Of a stretch of DNA of 64,000 nucleotides, positions 8,614 to 19,444 are shown piece after piece. Within the stretch, counting starts at the first letter, position 1, and each line of letters opens with the position of its first letter. A model generated the notes under the pieces. It did not search any database and was not told where the DNA came from. It saw only the letters and a list, made by a program, of their open reading frames with translations. Location: assembly GCA_030949985.1 (NCBI GenBank), contig JAUZRX010000058.1, forward strand, positions 1-64,000. Reading direction: 5' to 3'. This DNA is from Acidobacteriota bacterium. Lineage in GTDB: Bacteria > Acidobacteriota > Polarisedimenticolia > J045. The position numbers and the translations under genes were made by a program.

Positions 8614-9569
8614 CAAAAGAGGTTCGTGCGCCACAGGTCGTGGATCTGGATCAGTCCCTCGAGACGGCCCCGATCGTCCACGACGGGCAGCATGGTGATC
8701 TTTCGGCTCTCCATCAGGTGCAGGGCCACCGAAGCCAGTTCCCGGGAGGCGATGGTCTGCGGGTTGGGAGTCATCACTTCTTCGGCCACATGCTCGAGGG
8801 GGGCGGGATCCCGTTCCAGCAGGCGCCGCAGGTCGCCGTCGGTGATCAGTCCCACCAGGAGCCCTTCGTCCGTGCACACCGTGGTGCATCCCAGGCGCTT
8901 GCGGGAGATTTCGAGTACGACCTGCTTCATCGGTGTGGCCGGCAGGACCCGCGGCACCGCGTCGCCGTGATGCATCATCTGTTCGACCCGGGCCAGCTTC
9001 TTGCCCAGCCGGCCCCCGGGATGCAGTCGGGCGAAGTCTTCCTCGCTGAAACCCTTGGCCACCATCAGTGCCGCCGCCAGGGCGTCGCCCAGGGCGAGGG
9101 CCGAGGAGGTGCTGGCCATCGGCGCCAGGCCCAAGGGGCAGCCTTCCTCTTCCACCGAGGTGTCGAGCAGCAGGTCGGCTTCCCGGGCCAGGGTCGATTC
9201 GGCCGCCCCGGTCATGGCGATGATCTTCGCGCCCAGCCGGCGGATCGTCTCGAGCAGCGCGAGCAACTCGGCGGTCTCGCCGCTGTGGCTCAGGGCGAGG
9301 ACGACGTCGCCTTCGACGATCATGCCCAGGTCCCCGTGAATCGCCTCGGCGGGATGCAGAAAGAGCGCGGGCGTGCCGGTGGAGGCGAGGGTCGCGGCGA
9401 TCTTGCGGGCCACCAGGCCGCTTTTGCCCATGCCGGAGAGCACCACGCGGCCCCGGGCGCCCCGGATCAGCGCCACGGCGGCTTCGAAGCTCTCGCCGAG
9501 GCGCCCGGCCAGGCTCTCGATGGCCCGGGCTTCGATGCGCAACACCCGCCTGCCGGTCTCGAGACTCAC
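8613..9569 (-). CDS. kdsD: Arabinose-5-phosphate isomerase
   Basis: A 318-residue protein that interconverts ribulose 5-phosphate and arabinose 5-phosphate, the first step of Kdo synthesis. The N-terminal SIS domain (residues about 30-165) shows GMGKSGLVARKIAATLASTG, HPAEAIHGDLGM and LALSHSGET; a linker with HPGGRLGKKL follows; two CBS domains fill the C-terminal third. The length is close to E. coli KdsD (328). The GTG start overlaps the kdsA stop in a GTGA junction. Confidence 0.93.
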   Translation of the reverse strand: MSLETGRRVLRIEARAIESLAGRLGESFEAAVALIRGARGRVVLSGMGKSGLVARKIAATLASTGTPALFLHPAEAIHGDLGMIVEGDVVLALSHSGETAELLALLETIRRLGAKIIAMTGAAESTLAREADLLLDTSVEEEGCPLGLAPMASTSSALALGDALAAALMVAKGFSEEDFARLHPGGRLGKKLARVEQMMHHGDAVPRVLPATPMKQVVLEISRKRLGCTTVCTDEGLLVGLITDGDLRRLLERDPAPLEHVAEEVMTPNPQTIASRELASVALHLMESRKITMLPVVDDRGRLEGLIQIHDLWRTNLF

Positions 9570-10417
9570 GAGGGCTCTCCGGAATGCCCGCGCACCAGGG
9601 CGTGCAGGGCCGCCAGTTGGACGAGCAGGGGTTCGAGGCGGTCGAGGGGCAGGGCGTTGGCCCCGTCGGAGAGGGCGCTGGGAGGATCGCGGTGGACCTC
9701 GAAGAAGACCGCGTCGGCACCGGCGGCAACCGCGGCCCGGGCCAGGGTGGGAATGTAGGCCGGATCTCCGCCGGAAACGCTACCGCCGGCCCCCGGGCGC
9801 TGCACCGAATGGGTGGCGTCGAAGACCACGGGAACGTCGTGTCCGCGCAGGGCCGGGATCGAGCGCATGTCCACCACCAGATCGCCGTAGCCGAAGCTCG
9901 AGCCCCGCTCGGTCAGCATCACGCCCGCGGCGCCCGCGCGACGCAGCTTGTCCAGCAGCGGGCCCACTTGCCCGGGAGCGAGGAACTGGCCCTTCTTGAC
10001 GTTGACCGGGCGGGATGTGGCCGCGGCGGCGGTCAGCAGGTCGGTCTGCCGGCAGAGGAAGGCGGGAATCTGCAGGATGTCCAGCACTTCGGCCGCGGGC
10101 GCCGCCTGCCCGGGGAGGTGGATGTCCGAGAGCAGGGGCAGGCCGGTGACCTCCCGCACCTCGGCGAGGATCTCCAGGCCGCGAGCCAGCCCGGGGCCGC
10201 GGAAGGAGTCGAGGGAGGTGCGGTTGGCCTTGTCGAAGGAGGCCTTGAAGACCAGGGGGAGTCCTGTACGCGCCGCGATCTCGGCCAGGGCGCGCGCATG
10301 ATCGAGGGCGCTGTCCCGGCTCTCGATCACGCAGGTGCCGGCGATCACCAGCAGCGGGGCATCGCCGCCGCAGCGTAGCCCCCTGCCGAGGCTTACCGGC
10401 GTGACCGGGGCGGGCAT
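9566..10417 (-). CDS. kdsA: 3-deoxy-8-phosphooctulonate synthase, metal-type
   Basis: A 283-residue TIM-barrel enzyme that condenses arabinose 5-phosphate with phosphoenolpyruvate to Kdo 8-phosphate. Signatures: VFKASFDKANRTSLDSFRG, VNVKKGQF, TERGSSFGYGDLVVDMRS, DATHSVQRPG and FFEVHRDP. In AGTCVIESRD the Cys29 occupies the position of the metal-ligand Cys of the Aquifex-type enzymes; E. coli has Asn there. This suggests the metal-dependent class. Its ATG follows the pyrG stop directly (TAGATG). Confidence 0.93.
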   Translation of the reverse strand: MPAPVTPVSLGRGLRCGGDAPLLVIAGTCVIESRDSALDHARALAEIAARTGLPLVFKASFDKANRTSLDSFRGPGLARGLEILAEVREVTGLPLLSDIHLPGQAAPAAEVLDILQIPAFLCRQTDLLTAAAATSRPVNVKKGQFLAPGQVGPLLDKLRRAGAAGVMLTERGSSFGYGDLVVDMRSIPALRGHDVPVVFDATHSVQRPGAGGSVSGGDPAYIPTLARAAVAAGADAVFFEVHRDPPSALSDGANALPLDRLEPLLVQLAALHALVRGHSGEPS

Positions 10418-12037
<1,620 letters not shown>

Positions 12038-12820
12038 CTAGTTTTCCTGTGGGCCGTTCGGGGCCCTGCAGCAGCGGGCCTCGGCCCGGCGAAGGTCTTC
12101 AGGTGTGTCGATGCCGAAGGGCTGGCCCGCGACGGGCCGTACCCGGAGGGTCCAGCCGGCCTCGAGGGCCCGGAGTTGTTCGAGCCCCTCGCTGATCTCG
12201 AGGGTGGAGGGGGGCAGGGTGGCGAAATCGAGCAATCGCCGTCGCCGCCAGCCGTAGACTCCCAGGTGCACCCGGCACGTGTCGGGCAACTCGGCCTGCT
12301 CGGGGCGGGGGAAGGAGCCGGTGGCCGGGCGGCGGTAGGGAATCGGCGAGCGGGAGAAGTAGAGCGCCCGCTGGTCGTTGTCGGTGACCACCTTGACCAC
12401 GTTGGGGTCGAGCCATTGCCGGCGATCGCGGATCGGGGCCGCCAGGGTGGCCAGGTCGGTTCGCGGGTCGGAGCGCAAGGCCTCGACCAGGGTGTCGATG
12501 TCGGTGGGGTCGAGAAAGGGTTCGTCGGCTTGCAGGCCGACGATCCACTCGGTGTCCAGCCCGTGGGCCACCTCGGCAACCCGGTCCGTGCCGCTGGGGT
12601 GGGCGGTGTCGGTCATGACCGCCTCGAACCCGGCATCCTCGACCACGCGCTGCACGCGCGGGTCGTCGGTGGCCACCATCACCCGTCCAACCGATCGGGA
12701 AGAGTGGGCGAGCTGGCAGGCGTGCAGGACGAGAGCCTTGCCGCCAAGACTCGCCAGGACCTTGCCCGGAAACCGGGAGGAGGCCCACCGGGCCGGGATC
12801 ACGACGACCGCATCGCCCAC
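12038..12820 (-). CDS. kdsB: 3-deoxy-manno-octulosonate cytidylyltransferase
   Basis: A 260-residue CMP-Kdo synthetase that activates Kdo with CTP for transfer to lipid A. The N-terminal nucleotide-binding motif is VVIPARWASSRFPGK (residues 6-20), followed by VMVATDDPRV, MTDTAHPSGTDRVAEVA and VGLQADEPF, all typical of KdsB. The GTG at 12820 is chosen: GGAGGA lies 9 bases upstream, whereas an in-frame ATG 24 bases earlier would put that ribosome binding site inside the gene. It is the first gene of the Kdo operon, with a promoter about 30 bases upstream. Confidence 0.92.
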   Translation of the reverse strand: MGDAVVVIPARWASSRFPGKVLASLGGKALVLHACQLAHSSRSVGRVMVATDDPRVQRVVEDAGFEAVMTDTAHPSGTDRVAEVAHGLDTEWIVGLQADEPFLDPTDIDTLVEALRSDPRTDLATLAAPIRDRRQWLDPNVVKVVTDNDQRALYFSRSPIPYRRPATGSFPRPEQAELPDTCRVHLGVYGWRRRRLLDFATLPPSTLEISEGLEQLRALEAGWTLRVRPVAGQPFGIDTPEDLRRAEARCCRAPNGPQEN

Positions 12821-12852
12821 GTGGCATGCTCCTCCGGCTGGCAACGGGCTGG

Positions 12853-12881
12853 ATCGTAGACGACCGCGGCAGGCCGGTCAA
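12853..12881 (-). promoter_or_regulatory. Sigma-70-type promoter of the kdsB operon
   Basis: On the minus strand the -35 hexamer TTGACC (12876-12881) and -10 hexamer TACGAT (12853-12858) are separated by exactly 17 bases. Transcription would start near 12846, giving a leader of about 26 bases with the GGAGGA ribosome binding site. This is the best housekeeping promoter match in the window and probably drives all seven genes kdsB to lapB. Confidence 0.7.
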
Positions 12882-12908
12882 GGCATCGAAAACGAACCGG
12901 AAGAGTGC

Positions 12909-12914
12909 TAGTTT
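12909..12914 (+). promoter_or_regulatory. Possible -10 element, leaderless start of ABC genes
   Basis: TAGTTT ends 7 bases before the GTG at 12922, and no Shine-Dalgarno sequence lies between them, so the mRNA may begin at or next to the start codon. It shares the 100-base divergent region with the kdsB promoter. No clear -35 hexamer. Confidence 0.35.
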
Positions 12915-12921
12915 TCCCGCT

Positions 12922-13932
12922 GTGATCTCTCATGCCCCCAGAGCCGCTCGCCCGGCGATTCTCCTCGAGACCGTCCAGAAGCGTTTTCCCCGGCGACGCA
13001 CGGTGCGTGAACTGCTGACCCACCCCTGGAGGCGGAGCGAGCGGGTGGAAGCCCTGCGGGGAGTCAGCCTGGAGGTCGGTCACGGCGAGATCGTCGGCCT
13101 GCTCGGTCCCAACGGCGCCGGCAAGACCACTCTGCTCAAGATCCTCTGCGGACTGGTGCTGCCCGATTCGGGACGCGCCGAGGTGATGGGCGTGGGAGTC
13201 GGCAGCCCGCGCCTGCCCGAGGTGCTCGGCCTGGTTCACGGCGAGGAACGGTCTTTTTATTGGCGCCTGACCGCACGCGAGAACCTGGACTTCTACGCCC
13301 GCCTGCATGGGGTGGAAGCCCGCCGACGCGGGGCGCTGATCGACGGCCTGCTCGAGCGGGTCCGGCTGAGCGAAGACGCCAACCGCCGCTTCGGCGACTT
13401 CTCCTCGGGCATGCGCCAGCGCCTGGCCATCGCCCGGGCCCTGTTGGCCGATCCGCCGGTTTTGCTGATGGACGAGCCGACCCGCTCGCTCGATCCGGTC
13501 AGCGCCGCCGAATTGCGCCGCTGGGTGGTCGACGAACTCCATGGCCGGGACGGCAAATCGATTCTGCTGGCGACCCACAACCTCCACGAGGCGGAGACGG
13601 TCTGCCACCGGGTGGCCATCCTCTCCGGGGGGCGGATCCTGGCCGATGCCAGCCCCGACCGTCTACGGCGGGAGGGCATCGGCGGCCACCACTACCGGCT
13701 GACGCTGGAGGGAGCGGAACTGCCGGACCTCGGCGACGCCCGGGTCCTCGAGCAGGAAGAGCATGACGGGCGGCGGGAGATCGTCGTGCAACTCGGGCCC
13801 GCCGGCCTCGATGGACTGCTGTGCCGCCTGGTCGGTGGCGGGGTGCGGGTGCTTTCCTGCGGACCGGAAGTCCCGGAACTCGAGGCTGTTTTTCAGCGAC
13901 TGGTGGCCCGGGGGAGCGGAACGGCGTCATGA
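12922..13932 (+). CDS. ABC-2 type exporter, ATP-binding subunit
   Basis: A 336-residue ABC ATPase. Walker A is GPNGAGKTT (62-70), the signature is FSSGMRQRLAIARAL, Walker B is VLLMDEPTRSLD and the switch His is in LLATHNLHEAE. A positively charged insert (VRELLTHPWRRSERVEALRG) sits before the Walker A strand, and there is a C-terminal extension of about 100 residues, as in DrrA/NatA-like exporters. It is coupled by an ATGA overlap to the permease. The substrate is unknown; the divergent Kdo operon suggests but does not prove an envelope lipid or glycan. GTG 12922 is preferred over an upstream frame whose first 32 residues overlap the kdsB promoter. Confidence 0.85.
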   Translation: MISHAPRAARPAILLETVQKRFPRRRTVRELLTHPWRRSERVEALRGVSLEVGHGEIVGLLGPNGAGKTTLLKILCGLVLPDSGRAEVMGVGVGSPRLPEVLGLVHGEERSFYWRLTARENLDFYARLHGVEARRRGALIDGLLERVRLSEDANRRFGDFSSGMRQRLAIARALLADPPVLLMDEPTRSLDPVSAAELRRWVVDELHGRDGKSILLATHNLHEAETVCHRVAILSGGRILADASPDRLRREGIGGHHYRLTLEGAELPDLGDARVLEQEEHDGRREIVVQLGPAGLDGLLCRLVGGGVRVLSCGPEVPELEAVFQRLVARGSGTAS

Positions 13933-14750
13933 GAGCCCTGCTGCAATGCATCCGCGCTTTTCTCGTGCGGGACTTCCAGGTGGAAAGCTCCTACCGGCTG
14001 GCCTTCCTGCTCCAGGGGCTGGGGCTGTTCGTCTCGGCCACCCTGTGGTACTACATCGCGGGAGTGCTGGGGGGCGCCCGCAACCCGGCCCTCAGCGCGG
14101 CCATGGGAAACGTGGAGTATTTCCCCTTCGTGCTGATCGGCCTGATGGTCAACCGTTTCCAGGAAGTCTCGCTCAACGCCTACGCGGCGCAGATCCGCCA
14201 GGAACAGACCACCGGCACCCTGGAGGCGATGCTGGTCACCCCCGCGCGCCTGGGTCACCTGATGCTCGCCGCGTCGAGCTGGAGTTACCTGATGGCGGGG
14301 CTGCAGTCGGCGATGTACCTGATCTTCGGCGTGTTCGTCTTCGGTGTCGACCTGGTGCCCGGCAATCTTCTCGGCGCCCTGCTGGCGGTGGTGCTGACCG
14401 TGGCGGCGATTTCCGGCATCGGCATCCTCTCGGCGGCGTTCGTGCTCTATTTCAAACGCGGCAACCCGGTGAACTTCGTGATCTCCGCCACCAGCGCCCT
14501 GTTCGGCAACATCTTCTTCCCCGCCGAGATGCTGCCCGAGTCCCTGGCCTGGCTCGCCCGCTTCGTGCCCCTCTCCTATGCTTCCGACGCGGTGCGCGGG
14601 GCCCTGCTGCGGGGTGCCGGTCTCGGCGAACTGGCGCCGGACCTGGCGGCCCTGGCCCTGTTCGCGGGAGTTCTGGTGCCCACGGGGCTCTTCGGCGCCC
14701 GGCTGGCCATCCGGCGGGCCAAGCGCGAAGGTACGCTGGTGCAATACTGA
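13929..14750 (+). CDS. ABC-2 type exporter, permease subunit
   Basis: A 273-residue inner membrane protein with six hydrophobic segments (about residues 25-47, 58-78, 112-137, 140-165, 178-195 and 235-255) and the ABC-2 fold. It contains EQTTGTLEAMLVTPARLG, the coupling-helix signature common to these permeases. It forms the exporter with the preceding ATPase, with which it overlaps by 4 bases. The substrate cannot be read from the sequence. The thioesterase gene follows 24 bases downstream and probably belongs to the same transcript. Confidence 0.85.
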   Translation: MRALLQCIRAFLVRDFQVESSYRLAFLLQGLGLFVSATLWYYIAGVLGGARNPALSAAMGNVEYFPFVLIGLMVNRFQEVSLNAYAAQIRQEQTTGTLEAMLVTPARLGHLMLAASSWSYLMAGLQSAMYLIFGVFVFGVDLVPGNLLGALLAVVLTVAAISGIGILSAAFVLYFKRGNPVNFVISATSALFGNIFFPAEMLPESLAWLARFVPLSYASDAVRGALLRGAGLGELAPDLAALALFAGVLVPTGLFGARLAIRRAKREGTLVQY

Positions 14751-14774
14751 GTCGCACGACCGCGGGAGGAGCAC

Positions 14775-15224
14775 GTGCCCATCCATCGTTACAGTCGGGA
14801 CGAACTGCTGGCCGCCCCCCCGGGGGCCTGGAGCCTGCCCCTGCAGGTGCGTCTGCAGGACGTGGACGCCGCCGGCGTGGTGTTCTTCGTCCGCTACCTG
14901 GAGTACTTCCACGACGCGTTGATGGCCTTTCTCGCCGCAAAGGGTTTCGACCTTCCGCGGCTGCTCGAGGAAGGCCGGGTTCTCGCTCCGGTCAAGCATG
15001 CCGAAGTGGACTACCTGCGGCCCCTGCGTTTCGGTCAGCGCTTCGTGGTGGAAGTGCTCACCGCCAAGGTGGAGCCGACCCAGGTCACCGTCGCCTATCG
15101 GCTGCAAACGGAAGACGGCGAGATCGCCGCGGTGGGCCAGAGCGTCCACGTGGCGGTCGACGCCCGCACCTTCGAACGCACCGGCCTGCCTGAGGGCATC
15201 GCCCGGGCCCTGGGCGCCGTCTGA
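14775..15224 (+). CDS. menI: Hot-dog thioesterase, probable DHNA-CoA hydrolase
   Basis: A 149-residue 4HBT-family (YbgC-like) acyl-CoA thioesterase. The motif VRLQDVDAAGVVFFVRYLEYFHDA (split: catalytic Asp in QDVDAAGVVFF) is diagnostic. Such enzymes hydrolyse 1,4-dihydroxy-2-naphthoyl-CoA to DHNA in menaquinone synthesis; the nine-gene men operon that converges on this gene lacks that step, so MenI is the likely role. A general acyl-CoA or 4-hydroxybenzoyl-CoA thioesterase is the alternative. The GTG start has the ribosome binding site GGGAGGA 5 bases upstream. Confidence 0.72.
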   Translation: MPIHRYSRDELLAAPPGAWSLPLQVRLQDVDAAGVVFFVRYLEYFHDALMAFLAAKGFDLPRLLEEGRVLAPVKHAEVDYLRPLRFGQRFVVEVLTAKVEPTQVTVAYRLQTEDGEIAAVGQSVHVAVDARTFERTGLPEGIARALGAV

Positions 15225-15235
15225 TCCCCGGCGCC

Positions 15236-15250
15236 GCCCGGATCCCGGGC
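15236..15250. terminator. Possible bidirectional terminator hairpin
   Basis: A perfect 6-bp inverted repeat, GCCCGG and CCGGGC with a 3-base loop, lies in the 38-base gap between the convergent menI and menE genes. No T-tract accompanies it on either strand, so termination activity is uncertain. Confidence 0.3.
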
Positions 15251-15262
15251 TCCGTCCGCCGC

Positions 15263-16645
15263 TCAGTCGCGGCGCTGGAAGGAGGCGCGGGCGCGGTGCC
15301 GGGATAGTTTGCCGCCGGCAGTGCGGGGCAGGGCTTCCACCCAGCGCAGCAGTCTCGGCCGGGCGTAGGCGGGCAGATGTTCGGTGAGCCACTGTTCGAA
15401 GAGGGCCGGGGGGGGAGGATCGGCCCGGGCCACCAGCAGGGCCGCGACCCGTTGGCCCCAGGTGGAGTCCTCCACACCGAAGACCAGGCATTCGGCCACC
15501 GCGGGGTGGGCCAGGAGAGTGGCCTCCACCTGCTCGGGGCAGACGTTCTCGCCGCCGGAGATGAGCACCGCGTCCGCCCGGCCCAGGGGATGCAGGCGGC
15601 CCCGTTCGTCGATGCGGCCCAGGTCGGAGGTGGTCAACCAGCCTTCCGCGTCGGGCAGCGGGGCCTCCGGGTCCGGTGGTTGGTAGCCGGTGAGCAGGCT
15701 GGGGCTGCGCACCTGGATCCGCCCGTCGCCGCCGATGCGCAACTCGTAGCCGGGGAGGGGCGGGCCGGCGCCCTCGTCGGCGTCGGGAGGGGTGCCCGGG
15801 AGCCGGGTGGCGACCTGGGAGCCCGCTTCGCTCAAGCCGTAGGTCACCAGCACCGGCAGGCGTCGGAGGGCCGCCTGGGTGAGCAGGGCCGGGTCCGCCG
15901 CGGCCCCGCCCAGGAGAATCGCCCTCAGGGGCGGTCGGCCCTCCAGCGCGGGGTCCGCGGCGAGGATCTGCCGGAGCTGGGTCGGGACCAGGGAGGCCAG
16001 GGAAACCCTTCCGCCTCCCAGCAGACCGGCCAGGGTCGTCGGTGAGAGATCGGCGGGCACCACCATGCAGCGGCGGGCCGCCAGGCAGCGCAGCAGCACC
16101 GACAGGCCCCCCACGTGGGCCAGGGGCAGGGCGAGCAGCCAGCGATCCGCCGGCTGCCAGCCCAGCCGCCTGCCGCTGGCCGCCACGGCGAAGCGCAGGC
16201 CGCCGCGGGAGAGCACCACTCCCCGCGGGCGGCCGCCGCTCCCGGAGGTGGAGACGATGACCAGCGGCCTGTGGTCGTCGGCCGGTGTCGCGGGCAGTGG
16301 CGTCGGGCCCGGGGCGGGAAGGTCGTCCGCCCCGTCTCGATCGAGGTTCTCGAAGTCGGGCAGGTGCCCGGCGAGCGCCTCGCGCTCGCCGGGGGGGAGG
16401 CGCGGGTGCATCAGCCGGACGGGAAGGCCCAGTTCGAAGAGGGCCAGCAGGCGCGAGAGGGATGGCGCTGTCGGACGCGGGGTGAGCAGCGCCCCCGCGC
16501 GGCCGGCCAGCAGGGGGGCCAGGCGGCGTGCCTCCCGCTCCACCCGCCCGGCCAGCTCCCGGTAGGAAAGGATCTCTCCGGCCAGGTCCAGGGCGGGGGC
16601 GTCCGGTGCTTCGGCGGCGGCCCGGCGCACACTGAACGCGCTCAT
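15263..16645 (-). CDS. menE: 2-succinylbenzoate--CoA ligase
   Basis: A 460-residue acyl-adenylate ligase activating o-succinylbenzoate with ATP and CoA. The phosphate-binding loop is VSTSGSGGRPRGVVLS (the usual Lys is replaced by Arg), then YGLSEAGS, GWLTTSDLGRID, the hinge GRADAVLISGGENV and the C-terminal catalytic Lys in PRTAGGKLSRH. The start at 16645 overlaps the menC stop as ATGA. It is the last gene of the menaquinone operon. Confidence 0.9.
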   Translation of the reverse strand: MSAFSVRRAAAEAPDAPALDLAGEILSYRELAGRVEREARRLAPLLAGRAGALLTPRPTAPSLSRLLALFELGLPVRLMHPRLPPGEREALAGHLPDFENLDRDGADDLPAPGPTPLPATPADDHRPLVIVSTSGSGGRPRGVVLSRGGLRFAVAASGRRLGWQPADRWLLALPLAHVGGLSVLLRCLAARRCMVVPADLSPTTLAGLLGGGRVSLASLVPTQLRQILAADPALEGRPPLRAILLGGAAADPALLTQAALRRLPVLVTYGLSEAGSQVATRLPGTPPDADEGAGPPLPGYELRIGGDGRIQVRSPSLLTGYQPPDPEAPLPDAEGWLTTSDLGRIDERGRLHPLGRADAVLISGGENVCPEQVEATLLAHPAVAECLVFGVEDSTWGQRVAALLVARADPPPPALFEQWLTEHLPAYARPRLLRWVEALPRTAGGKLSRHRARASFQRRD

Positions 16646-17697
16646 CGAAACCCCTCGCCGGCGAGTCCGAGGCCCGGGGTGCCCAGCGAGCGCAGCTCCG
16701 GACCGGACCAGGCCGGCGGACGGTGACCGTCGGGCAGGAAAGGATGCTCGGCCAGGCCGCTGCACGAGGCCCCCGAGGCCAGCGCCAGTGCCACGGCCAG
16801 GGCCCGTTCGACACCGCTGCCGAGGGTGTGGCTCAAGGCCCAGCGCATCCCCCGTCGACGGGCGGCTTCGGCCAGGGCCAGGGCCCGGAGTGGACCGCCG
16901 ACACATGGGGGTTTGAGCACCAGTGCCGCGCATACCCCCGCGTCGAGGATCTCCGCGGCGAGGACCGGATCCTGCAGGCTTTCGTCCGCGGCCAGGGGGA
17001 CGGGGACGTCGGGCAGGGTGAGCAGGCCGGGAGGGGCCACGGGCTCCTCGACGTAGTCCAGTCCGAGCGCCGCCAGGGCTTCGAGGCGCCCTGGCGCTCG
17101 ATCGGGGGGCCATCTTCCGCCCACGTCCAGGCGCAGGGTCAATGGCTCGCCGAAGGTCCGGCGGAGGCGCTGCAGCAGGGCTTTCTCCCGGGTGAAGTCT
17201 TCTCCCCCCTTGACCTTCAAGGTGCGGAAGCCGCTGGCCCAGAGCCTCCGGGCCCGGCTCAGGGCCGCGTCCGGGGCCAGCAGCGGGACCAGCCCCTGGC
17301 AGGACACCACCTCGGCGGCGTCGGTCGCCAGCCAGCGGTGCAACGGCCGGTGCGCCCTCCGGGCGGCCAGATCCAGCAGGGCGCCCTCCACCGCGCAGCG
17401 GGCGGAAGTGGGGAGACTTGCGGTGCGTGCGCCTTCGAGGCGGAGGCCCGGGGCGGCGGAGAGCGTGACGGCTCGCGGCATCTCCGCGAGCCAGGCCTCC
17501 AGCGCCTTTCGCGCTTGCTCGAGGGTGTCGGGAGAGTAGCCGGGGAGCGGACAGGCCTCGCCCCAGCCCTTCTCGCCGCGGTCGTCCTCCAATTCGAGCA
17601 GCAGGACCTTCCTGTGGGTGAACCGCCCCGCGGCGCTTCGCCATGGACTGCCTTCGAGCGTCAGCTCCACCAGGCGGCCCCCGCCGATGGTCATCAT
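16642..17697 (-). CDS. menC: o-Succinylbenzoate synthase
   Basis: A 351-residue enolase-superfamily enzyme that dehydrates SHCHC to o-succinylbenzoate. The catalytic acid/base pair and metal ligands are visible: KVKGG, RLDVGGRW, YVEEPV, LAADES and LVLKPPCVGG, in the order Lys-x-Lys, Asp, Glu, Asp, Lys. The N-terminal capping domain has GWGEACPLPGYSPDTLEQAR. It overlaps both neighbours by ATGA junctions. The first of two consecutive ATG codons is chosen because it forms the overlap with menA. Confidence 0.9.
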   Translation of the reverse strand: MMTIGGGRLVELTLEGSPWRSAAGRFTHRKVLLLELEDDRGEKGWGEACPLPGYSPDTLEQARKALEAWLAEMPRAVTLSAAPGLRLEGARTASLPTSARCAVEGALLDLAARRAHRPLHRWLATDAAEVVSCQGLVPLLAPDAALSRARRLWASGFRTLKVKGGEDFTREKALLQRLRRTFGEPLTLRLDVGGRWPPDRAPGRLEALAALGLDYVEEPVAPPGLLTLPDVPVPLAADESLQDPVLAAEILDAGVCAALVLKPPCVGGPLRALALAEAARRRGMRWALSHTLGSGVERALAVALALASGASCSGLAEHPFLPDGHRPPAWSGPELRSLGTPGLGLAGEGFR

Positions 17698-18605
17698 GGT
17701 CCCGCGGCGGTGGCCAGCAGGCCGCCCGAAAAAAGCAGGCCGTGAAGCAGGAGCAGGGTGGCGGTGGCCGCCAGGGCCCGGTTGAGCCGCAGCGGATCCG
17801 AAGAGCGCCCCACCACCCGCACCAGGCGGAAGGCCAGGGGCAGGGTCAGCGCCGTGGCCAGCACGCCGACGGGGGCGATCCCGGTGCGGAAGGCCAGCGC
17901 CGGCAGCAGGTAGCTCAGACCCAGCAGGCCGGCGTACTCGACCCTCCCCAGGCCGCGGCCCAGCAGTACCGGCAGGGTGCGCTTGCCGGCGCGACGGTCG
18001 TCGTCCACGTCCCGCACGTTGTTGACCACCAGGATCGCGGTGGCGAGGACTCCCACGGTGGCCCCTGCCACCCAGGCCAGGGGACTCAGGCGCAGGGCCT
18101 GCACCCAGACCGTGCCGCAGACCGCCACGAAGCCGAAGAAGATCAGCACGAAGAGATCCCCCAGCCCGTTGTAGGCCAGGGGGAAGGGGCCGCCGGTGTA
18201 GGCCAGTCCGGCGAGCAGGGAGGCCAGGCCGATGGCGATCACCGGCCAGCCGCTGACCGCGGCGAGGTAGGCCCCGCAGGCGGTGGCGGCGCCGAAGCTC
18301 AGGGCGATGCCGCCCCAGACCTGGGAAGGGCTGAGCCATCCCGCCTGTACGGCGCGCAGGGGGCCCTGCCGGTCGGGGGTGTCCGCGCCCTTCTGGTAGT
18401 CGAAGAGATCGTTGGCGAAGTTGGTGCCGACCTGGATCAGCAGGGCGCCCGCCAGCGCCGCCAGCGCGGGGCCGAGACGGAAACCTCCCATGGCCCCGGC
18501 CACGGCGCTGCCCACGATCACCGGGGTGGCGGCGGCGGGGAGCGTGCGTGGGCGGCTGGCCAGCAGCCAGACGCCCACACGGCCCAGCGGCGGTCGAGGA
18601 TCCAT
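17694..18605 (-). CDS. menA: 1,4-dihydroxy-2-naphthoate polyprenyltransferase
   Basis: A 303-residue UbiA-family membrane enzyme that prenylates DHNA to demethylmenaquinone. It has eight or nine predicted membrane helices, the first Asp-rich motif in [14 protein letters not shown] and the second in [19 protein letters not shown] 18605 is chosen; a GTG five codons earlier, immediately after the menB stop, is an alternative. This is the only junction of the operon without an overlap (17 bases). Confidence 0.92.
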   Translation of the reverse strand: MDPRPPLGRVGVWLLASRPRTLPAAATPVIVGSAVAGAMGGFRLGPALAALAGALLIQVGTNFANDLFDYQKGADTPDRQGPLRAVQAGWLSPSQVWGGIALSFGAATACGAYLAAVSGWPVIAIGLASLLAGLAYTGGPFPLAYNGLGDLFVLIFFGFVAVCGTVWVQALRLSPLAWVAGATVGVLATAILVVNNVRDVDDDRRAGKRTLPVLLGRGLGRVEYAGLLGLSYLLPALAFRTGIAPVGVLATALTLPLAFRLVRVVGRSSDPLRLNRALAATATLLLLHGLLFSGGLLATAAGP

Positions 18606-18622
18606 CGGCTTCCGGTTCACCT

Positions 18623-19444
18623 TCAGGGAAAGCGTGGGAACTTGTCGAAATCGGGCCGCCGTTTCTCGAGGAAGGCCCGTTTGCCTTCCTTGGCTTCTTC
18701 GGTGAGGTAGAACAGCAGGGTGGCGTCGCCGGCGAGTTGCTGGAGGCCCGCCTGCCCGTCGCAGTCTGCGTTGAGTCCGGCCTTGAGCAGGCGCAGGGCG
18801 GTGGGCGAGTTTTGCAGGATCTCGTCGCACCAGCGCAGGGTCTCCTCCTCGAGTCGTTCGAGGGGGACGACGGTGTTGACCAGGCCCATGGCCAGAGCCT
18901 GTTGCGCGTCGTACTGGCGGCAGAGGAACCAGATCTCGCGGGCCTTCTTCTGGCCCACCACCCGGGCCAGGTAGGACGCCCCGTACCCCCCGTCGAAACT
19001 GCCCACGCGGGGGCCGGTCTGGCCGAAACGGGCGTTGTCGGCGGCGATGGTCAGATCACAGATCAGGTGCAGGACGTGACCGCCGCCGATGGCGTAACCG
19101 GCCACCTGGGCGATCACCGGCTTGGGCAGCGTGCGGATCAGGCGCTGCAGGTCGAGTACGTTCAGCCGCGGGACGCCGTCGCTTCCCACGTAGCCGCCGT
19201 CGCCCCGCACGGACTGGTCGCCCCCGGAGCAGAAAGCCTTGTCGCCTTCGCCGGTGAGGATCACCACTCCGATCTTCCGGTCGTCCCGGGCGTCGCTGAA
19301 GGCGCGGAGCATCTCCTCGACGGTCAGGGGCCGGAAGGCGTTGCGCACCTGGGGGCGATTGATCGTCACCCGGGCGATCCCGCCGGACTTCTCGTAACGA
19401 ATGTCTTCGTAGCCCTCGATGATGGACCACTGGCGCTTGGTCAT
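18623..19444 (-). CDS. menB: 1,4-dihydroxy-2-naphthoyl-CoA synthase
   Basis: A 273-residue crotonase-fold enzyme catalysing the Dieckmann ring closure of o-succinylbenzoyl-CoA. Marks: [17 protein letters not shown] (oxyanion hole and flexible loop), [20 protein letters not shown] and [19 protein letters not shown] with the active-site Asp, and the C-terminal [13 protein letters not shown] typical of MenB. Length and motifs are those of a normal enzyme. It overlaps menH by ATGA. Confidence 0.96.
   Translation of the reverse strand: MTKRQWSIIEGYEDIRYEKSGGIARVTINRPQVRNAFRPLTVEEMLRAFSDARDDRKIGVVILTGEGDKAFCSGGDQSVRGDGGYVGSDGVPRLNVLDLQRLIRTLPKPVIAQVAGYAIGGGHVLHLICDLTIAADNARFGQTGPRVGSFDGGYGASYLARVVGQKKAREIWFLCRQYDAQQALAMGLVNTVVPLERLEEETLRWCDEILQNSPTALRLLKAGLNADCDGQAGLQQLAGDATLLFYLTEEAKEGKRAFLEKRRPDFDKFPRFP

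Noticed and set aside
15263-17644. A 793-codon frame combining menE with upstream sequence
   Set aside because: The N-terminal part is the out-of-frame shadow of menC; menE proper begins at 16645 with an ATGA overlap.
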